From JACVRW01 sp035705985 (GTDB lineage: Bacteria; Actinomycetota; Thermoleophilia; Solirubrobacterales; Thermoleophilaceae), in contig DASSVP010000138.1 in assembly GCA_035705985.1 (NCBI GenBank), positions 1 to 36,423 of the forward strand: a stretch of DNA of 36,423 bases, read 5' to 3'. Made by a program: the position numbers and the translations under genes. The stretch's first letter is position 1, and each line of letters starts with the position of its first letter. The notes beneath the pieces were generated by a model. That model was not told the origin of the DNA. It worked only from the letters and a program-made list of their open reading frames with translations, and searched no databases. Of this stretch, positions 32,318 through 36,423 are shown in pieces.

Positions 32318-33307
32318 GTGCGCTCCCTGAGGGACAGCTGGACGCTCGGCGGCATCGAGCTGCCGAACCGCGTGGTGCTCGCGCCGCTCGCCGGCATCGG
32401 CAACTGGTTCGTGCGGCTCCAGGCGAAGCGCTTCGGCGCCGGGCTGGCCGTGTCCGAGATGGTGTCGAGCTTCGGCCTCGTGCACGGCGACAGGCGCACG
32501 CTCCGTGAGTTCCTGCGGATCCACCCTGACGAGCACCCGGTGTCCATGCAGCTCTTCGGCCACGACGCCGCGGTGATGCGCGAGGCGGCCGCGATCGCGG
32601 CCGGCGCCGGCGCCGACCTGATCGACCTCAACATGGGCTGTCCCGTGCGGAAGGTCTGCAGGACCGGTGCCGGAGTCGCGCTCCTGGACGACCCCGAGCG
32701 CGCCGTCGCGATCGCGCGCGCCGCCGCCGAGGGCAGCGGCCGCCCGGTGACCGTGAAGCTGCGGCCGGGGCGCGAGCCTGGCGACCTCGCCGGAGTGAAG
32801 CTGGCGCGGCGGCTCGTGGACGAGGCCGGCGTGGCCGGCATCGCGTTCCACCCGCGCCACGCCTCCCAGCAGCATTCGGGCTCGCCGGACTACGCGCTGG
32901 CGCGCCGGCTGGTGGACGAGCTGCCCGTGCCGGTGATGCTCTCCGGCGGGCTCGCGGACGACGAGCGCGCGCTCCGTGCCTTCGACGAGGCAGGCGCGGC
33001 CGCGGTGATGCTCGCCCGGGGTGCGCTCGGCAACCCGTGGCTGTTCGGGCGCCTGCTGGGGACCTACGACGGCGAGCCCGAGCCGCATGAGGTGCTGGAG
33101 GAGCTCGAGTGGGTGATCGCGTGCGCCGAGGACCACCTCGGAGTCGAGCGAGCGGGTCGCTACCTGCGCAAGTTCTACCCCTGGTACGCGGAGCGGCTCA
33201 ACCTGACGAGGCGCGAGCGCGAGCCGCTCGTGACCGCGCCCACGACGGCGCACGCCCGCGAGCTCTGGCGCGCGTTCGTTGCGCCCGCCGAACCGCTCGC
33301 GGCGTGA
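32318..33307 (+). CDS. dusB: tRNA-dihydrouridine synthase
   Basis: A 329-residue FMN TIM-barrel enzyme that reduces uridine to dihydrouridine in tRNA D-loops. RVVLAPLAGIGNWFVR opens it, MQLFGHD is at about 77, the catalytic Cys is in DLNMGCPVRKV (about 104), VTVKLRPG binds FMN, and HPRHASQQHSG and LARGALGNPWLFG complete the pattern. NMGCPV.KV and GAGVALL favour the DusB/NifR3 subgroup. The start at GTG 32318 is fixed by the -10 hexamer. Confidence 0.92.
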   Translation: MRSLRDSWTLGGIELPNRVVLAPLAGIGNWFVRLQAKRFGAGLAVSEMVSSFGLVHGDRRTLREFLRIHPDEHPVSMQLFGHDAAVMREAAAIAAGAGADLIDLNMGCPVRKVCRTGAGVALLDDPERAVAIARAAAEGSGRPVTVKLRPGREPGDLAGVKLARRLVDEAGVAGIAFHPRHASQQHSGSPDYALARRLVDELPVPVMLSGGLADDERALRAFDEAGAAAVMLARGALGNPWLFGRLLGTYDGEPEPHEVLEELEWVIACAEDHLGVERAGRYLRKFYPWYAERLNLTRREREPLVTAPTTAHARELWRAFVAPAEPLAA

Positions 33308-33312
33308 CCAAA

Positions 33313-33328
33313 ACGCCCTCTGGGGCGT
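33313..33328 (+). terminator. Hairpin after dus
   Basis: ACGCCC and GGGCGT pair exactly around the loop TCTG, 6 nt after the dus stop. No T tract follows; the greA promoter lies just downstream. Confidence 0.45.
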
Positions 33329-33340
33329 AGGGACGATTGC

Positions 33341-33346
33341 TACACT
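33341..33346 (+). promoter_or_regulatory. -10 hexamer TACACT of greA
   Basis: TACACT is 37 nt before the greA ATG, leaving a leader that contains GGAGG (33372-33376). This gene has a normal leader, unlike its leaderless neighbours. Confidence 0.45.
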
Positions 33347-33383
33347 GCTCGGCTCCCTCCGGAAGGAAGACGGAGGTTTTCTT

Positions 33384-33860
33384 ATGGCACGAGAGACCGT
33401 CCTAACACCTGAAGGCCTCGAGGACCTCAAGGCCAAGATCGAGTACCTGAGCGGCGATCGTCGCCGCGAGGTGGCCGAGCGCATCAAGGAAGCGCGCGAG
33501 TTCGGCGACATCTCCGAGAACGCCGAGTACGACGACGCCAAGAACGAGCAGGCGATGCTCGAGAAGCAGATCTCGGATCTCGAGGAGAAGCTCCGGAACG
33601 CCCGCGTGATCGACGCGAAGTCCGTGGACACGGACGTGGTGAGCGTCGGCGTGACCGTGCACGTGAAGGACCAGAAGACGGACAAGTCGACGAAGTTCAA
33701 GATCGTCGGCTCGGCCGAGGCGGACCCTTCCGAGAACAAGCTCTCGAACGAGTCCCCGGTCGGCCGCGCGCTGATCGGCCACAAGCGGGGCGAGACGGTC
33801 AGCGTGCAGGTGCCGCGCGGCCCCGCGCGCAAGCTGAAGATCACCAAGATCGAGCGATGA
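33384..33860 (+). CDS. greA: Transcription elongation factor GreA
   Basis: GreA (158 residues) rescues backtracked RNA polymerase by stimulating transcript cleavage. The N-terminal coiled coil (about 10-75) carries GDISENAEYDDAKNEQ, whose acidic residues enter the polymerase active site. The C-terminal FKBP-like domain has IVGSAEADP, LSNESPVGRALIG and the final LKITKIE. ATG 33384 has GGAGG 7 nt upstream. It precedes lysS, separated by two hairpins and a separate promoter. Confidence 0.97.
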   Translation: MARETVLTPEGLEDLKAKIEYLSGDRRREVAERIKEAREFGDISENAEYDDAKNEQAMLEKQISDLEEKLRNARVIDAKSVDTDVVSVGVTVHVKDQKTDKSTKFKIVGSAEADPSENKLSNESPVGRALIGHKRGETVSVQVPRGPARKLKITKIER

Positions 33861-33865
33861 CGGCA

Positions 33866-33897
33866 GGGGGCTGGCGCCCCCGGTCCCCCGCGGGACC
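33866..33897 (+). terminator. Tandem hairpins after greA
   Basis: GGGGGC (33866-33871) pairs with GCCCCC (33876-33881), then GGTCCC (33882-33887) pairs with GGGACC (33892-33897), each with a 4-nt loop. They separate greA from the lysS promoter. T tracts are absent. Confidence 0.55.
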
Positions 33898-33910
33898 TGG
33901 CCGGCCGAGG

Positions 33911-33916
33911 TAGGGT
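33911..33916 (+). promoter_or_regulatory. -10 hexamer TAGGGT of lysS
   Basis: TAGGGT is followed by 7 nt and the GTG of lysS, again without a ribosome binding site. Confidence 0.5.
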
Positions 33917-33923
33917 CCGCGCG

Positions 33924-35300
33924 GTGGATGACCGCCGCGCGAAGCTGAAACGCCTGCGACAGCAGGGGATCGACCCGTTTCCGCACGAGTTCGACGGCGT
34001 GGTCCCGACCTCCGAGATCGTCGACGATCTCGAGCCCGGTGACGAGACCGATCGCGCCTACCGGGTCGCGGGCCGGATGGCCGCGCGGCGCGACCAGGGA
34101 GGGGCGGCGTTCGTCGACCTCCTGGACCGCGCGGGGAAGATCCAGCTGCACGCGAAGCGCGACGTGCTGGGCGACGAGTCCTTCGACGGGCTCGTCTCGC
34201 TGGACCTCGGCGACCTGATCGGTGTCGACGGCACCGCGTTCAAGACGCGCCGGGGGCAGCTGAGCCTGCTCGTGACGGACTGGACGCTGCTCGCGAAGTC
34301 GCTGCGTGCGGCGCCCAAGGAGTACTACGGAGTCGAGGACGTCGAGACGCGCTACCGGCACCGGGAGCTCGACCTGATCGCGAACGAGGAAACGCGCGAG
34401 CTGTTCATCCTCCGCACCAGGATCGTCCGCGCTCTTCGGCGCCGTCTCGACGAGCGCGGCTTTCTCGAGGTCGAGACGCCGATCCTCCAGCCGCTCTACG
34501 GCGGCGCGCTCGCCAGGCCATTCGTCACGCACCACAACGAGCTCGACCGCGACCTGTTTCTCCGGATCGCCGACGAGCTCTACCTCAAGCGCCTGATCGT
34601 GGGCGGCCTCGAGCGCGTCTACGAGATCGGCAAGGACTTCCGCAACGAGGGCGTCTCGCACAAGCACAACCCCGAGTTCACGATGCTCGAGTGGTACGAG
34701 GCATACGCGGACTACCACGACATCGCCGGACGGCTCGAGGAGCTGGTCGAGTACGTGGCGAACGAGGTGGGCTACGAGGGCCCGGTCGACTTCACGCGGC
34801 CCTGGAGGCGGATGACCCTGCGCGAGGCGATCAGGGAGAAGACGGGGGTCGACATCCAGGGCGACGACGAGCTCCCCGGGGAGGGCACCTGGGCGAAGCG
34901 CGTGGACGACCTGCTCTCGAAGCACGTCGAGCCGGAGCTCCAGAACCCGACCTTCGTCCTCGACTACCCGAAGGAGCTCAGCCCCTTTGCGAAGGACCAT
35001 CGCTCCGAGCCGGGGCTCGTGGAGCGCTTCGAGGCGTTCGCGGCCGGGATGGAGTTCGCGAACGCGTTCACCGAGCTGAACGATCCCGACGAGCAGCGCG
35101 CCCGCTTCGAGCAGCAGCGCGCCGACCAGGCGGCGGGGGACGACGAGACGCAGCCCTACGACGAGGACTACGTGCACGCGCTCGAGCACGGGATGCCGCC
35201 GACCGGCGGGATCGGCATCGGGATCGACCGGCTGACGATGATCCTGAGCGGCCGCCACTCGATCCGGGAGGTCGTCCTGTTCCCGGCGATGCGGAACTAG
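33924..35300 (+). CDS. lysS: Lysyl-tRNA synthetase, class II
   Basis: LysS (458 residues) charges tRNA-Lys. An N-terminal OB fold (about 40-125, AYRVAGRMAARRDQGGAAF) binds the anticodon. The catalytic domain has motif 1 (FLEVETPILQPLYGG, about 180), motif 2 (FRNEGVSHKHNPEFTMLEWYEAY, split at about 238-260) and motif 3 (GGIGIGIDRLTMIL, about 428), and ends REVVLFPAMRN. It is somewhat shorter than the usual 490-510 residues, mainly at the N-terminus. The GTG start is supported by a -10 hexamer 7 nt upstream. Confidence 0.95.
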   Translation: MDDRRAKLKRLRQQGIDPFPHEFDGVVPTSEIVDDLEPGDETDRAYRVAGRMAARRDQGGAAFVDLLDRAGKIQLHAKRDVLGDESFDGLVSLDLGDLIGVDGTAFKTRRGQLSLLVTDWTLLAKSLRAAPKEYYGVEDVETRYRHRELDLIANEETRELFILRTRIVRALRRRLDERGFLEVETPILQPLYGGALARPFVTHHNELDRDLFLRIADELYLKRLIVGGLERVYEIGKDFRNEGVSHKHNPEFTMLEWYEAYADYHDIAGRLEELVEYVANEVGYEGPVDFTRPWRRMTLREAIREKTGVDIQGDDELPGEGTWAKRVDDLLSKHVEPELQNPTFVLDYPKELSPFAKDHRSEPGLVERFEAFAAGMEFANAFTELNDPDEQRARFEQQRADQAAGDDETQPYDEDYVHALEHGMPPTGGIGIGIDRLTMILSGRHSIREVVLFPAMRN

Positions 35301-35454
35301 GCGGGCGGACGGGCGCCCCGCGGCGAGTGCGAGGCCGCGAGGCGCCGTGCGGAGAGTCTCCGCGACCGCGGCGCGCGCGGCCAGTCCACCTGGCGGCGGT
35401 CCTGGCACACCTCGGCGCCGCTCAGAGGTGGTGGCCCGAGATCAGCCCCGAGGG

Positions 35455-35856
35455 CTAGCCCTCCACCGCCCGGCGCAGCGCGTTCTCGGCCCGGCGGAAC
35501 TCGTCGTTCGACCGCTCGAGCCGCCGCGCCGCCCGCCGCTCGCGCACCGGGTCCTCGCTCCGCGCCGCCTGCGCCACGCCCAGCAGGCTGCTCGTGACGT
35601 CGTCGAGGCCCGCCACGAGCGCGTCGAGCTCGTCCCCGGCTCCCTCCGGCGCCTCCAGGCGCGCCAGGTTGCGGCGCGTCTGCCGCGTGCGGTGCGCCAG
35701 GCGGTCGTAGTCCTCGAGGCGCGTCCCGACGTTGCCCCGGAGCTCCGCGAGCGGTGTCACCGCGTCGTTGTAGTCCTCGGTGAAAGAGGCGTCGGCGCCG
35801 CCGCAGCCCACCGCGAGCAGCAGGACGAGCAGCCCCGCCGACGAACTCAGCCTCAT
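35455..35856 (-). CDS. Small putative lipoprotein, helical
   Basis: A 133-residue protein with a lipoprotein signal (MRLSSSAGLLVLLLAVGC, Cys18). The mature part is charged and helical: TEDYNDAVTPLAELRGNVGTR, repeated Leu/Arg heptad-like segments and a last Arg/Glu-rich helix (SNDEFRRAENALRRAVEG). I do not recognise a family. It is divergent from clpC and convergent with lysS, and stands alone. An exported, membrane-anchored coiled-coil role is all that can be said. Confidence 0.75.
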   Translation of the reverse strand: MRLSSSAGLLVLLLAVGCGGADASFTEDYNDAVTPLAELRGNVGTRLEDYDRLAHRTRQTRRNLARLEAPEGAGDELDALVAGLDDVTSSLLGVAQAARSEDPVRERRAARRLERSNDEFRRAENALRRAVEG

Positions 35857-35925
35857 GCGCGCAACGTACCCACGATGCGGGTTTTAGGGCTTCGTGAAGG
35901 GCAAATCCCCCGCCAGGGGCGTTGG

Positions 35926-36052
35926 TAGAGTTGTCGAAGCGGGTCGGTGTAGCCCATTCCCTCTCATCCAGGTCGGCGTATATGCCGATCTCATGGGAAA
36001 GAAATGAGAAAAACCGCCCCTTGTAGTTCCCCGACAGATAAGAGAGCACAGC
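35926..36052 (+). promoter_or_regulatory. clpC promoter and structured leader
   Basis: TAGAGT (35926-35931) is a good -10 candidate and would give a leader of about 115 nt. The leader is AT-richer than its surroundings. It holds the dyad GGTCGGC-GTATAT-GCCGATC (35971-35990, 6 of 7 paired) and TCTCAT (35989-35994)/ATGAGA (36004-36009). A purine stretch (AAGAGAG) precedes GTG 36053. No HspR (HAIR) or CtsR heptad operator was recognised. Confidence 0.45.
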
Positions 36053-36423
36053 GTGTTTGAGCGCTTCACGGAACGGGCCCGGCAGGTGGTCGTCCTCGCC
36101 CAAGAGGAGGCCCGGATTCTCAAGCACAACTACATCGGCACGGAGCACATCCTCCTCGGGCTCCTGCGCGAGGAGGAGGGCCTCGCCGCCCGCGTCCTCG
36201 AGTCCCTCGACATCACCGTGGAGCGCGTCCGCGCCCAGGTGGTCCGCATCGTCGGGTCCGGCGAGGAGGTCACCTCCGGCCAGATCCCCTTCACCCCCCG
36301 CGCCAAGAAGGTGCTCGAGCTCGCCCTCCGCGAGGCGCTGAGCCTTGGCCACAACTACATCGGCACCGAGCACATCCTGCTCGGCCTCGTGCGCGAGAAC
36401 GAGGGCGTCGCCGCGCGCATCCT
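36053..36423 (+). CDS. clpC: ATP-dependent Clp protease ATPase subunit ClpC, 5' part
   Basis: The first 123 codons of a ClpC-type Hsp100 chaperone; the frame is open to the window edge. VFERFTERARQVVVLAQEEA is the canonical ClpC start. Both Clp-N repeats are visible, each with HNYIGTEHILLGL (about 25-38 and 101-114) followed by RE-E-G-AAR. They bind adaptors such as MecA or McsB-type proteins. GTG 36053 is chosen because translation begins exactly at the conserved start. The AAA domains lie beyond the window. Confidence 0.95.
   Translation, partial: MFERFTERARQVVVLAQEEARILKHNYIGTEHILLGLLREEEGLAARVLESLDITVERVRAQVVRIVGSGEEVTSGQIPFTPRAKKVLELALREALSLGHNYIGTEHILLGLVRENEGVAARI

Noticed and set aside
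1..36423. CRISPR arrays, tRNA or rRNA genes, insertion sequences
   Set aside because: No regularly spaced direct repeats, cloverleaf-like segments, rRNA-like stretches or transposase motifs were seen by eye; a tRNAscan/Infernal run would be decisive for small RNAs.

Overview
The window is very GC-rich, almost fully coding DNA. It starts inside an adenosine-deaminase-type gene and ends inside clpC. Gene content and order (hpt-ftsH-folP-folB-folK, an InhA-like enoyl reductase, GreA-LysS-ClpC, many GTG starts) point to an actinobacterium. The style of the small lipoproteins suggests Thermoleophilia (Solirubrobacterales-like), but that placement is inference and was not tested by any search.

Layout. 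(1) 1-7141: nucleoside uptake and processing. An adenosine-deaminase-like 3' end is followed by a BMP-family lipoprotein, a double ABC ATPase and two permeases. A 577-residue protein of unrecognised family closes the operon; its C-terminal third looks like a nucleoside phosphorylase fold. (2) 7138-8335: a decayed secreted-protein tail and a lipoprotein with no normal start codon. (3) 8332-12702: deoC with two aldehyde dehydrogenases (the second half-length and cysteine-free), divergent from deoB. With region 1 this gives a route from imported nucleosides to pentose phosphates and acetaldehyde/acetate. (4) 12823-13802: a gene with an AbiEi-like N-terminus and a DUF559-like nuclease C-terminus, bracketed by two related 49-bp palindromic units. 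(5) 13807-17701: trpF divergent from a LOG-family nucleotide hydrolase, then hpt and ftsH. (6) 17698-19195: a class-V aminotransferase pseudogene and a membrane protein. (7) 19232-20972: folP-folB-folK and an intrinsic terminator. (8) 21023-22999: a small zinc-ribbon protein and a GAF histidine kinase/LuxR response regulator pair. (9) 23079-31134: a GST-like gene divergent from a nine-gene type II fatty acid synthesis operon (fabD, fabH, fabG, acpP, fabF, acyl-CoA carboxylase beta, SGNH hydrolase, MaoC dehydratase, InhA-like fabI). (10) 31145-36423: coaX, a STAS protein, a tRNA-dihydrouridine synthase, greA, lysS, a small lipoprotein and the start of clpC.

A recurrent signal is a TANNNT-like hexamer 6-7 nt before the start codon with no ribosome binding site (deoC, the LOG gene, the GST gene, coaX, dus, lysS). 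This suggests many leaderless transcripts. The best leads for something undescribed are the 577-residue protein of the nucleoside operon and the palindrome-bracketed nuclease-like gene. No tRNA, rRNA, CRISPR array or recognisable insertion sequence was seen. The 154 nt between lysS and the small lipoprotein gene (35301-35454) show nothing I can name.
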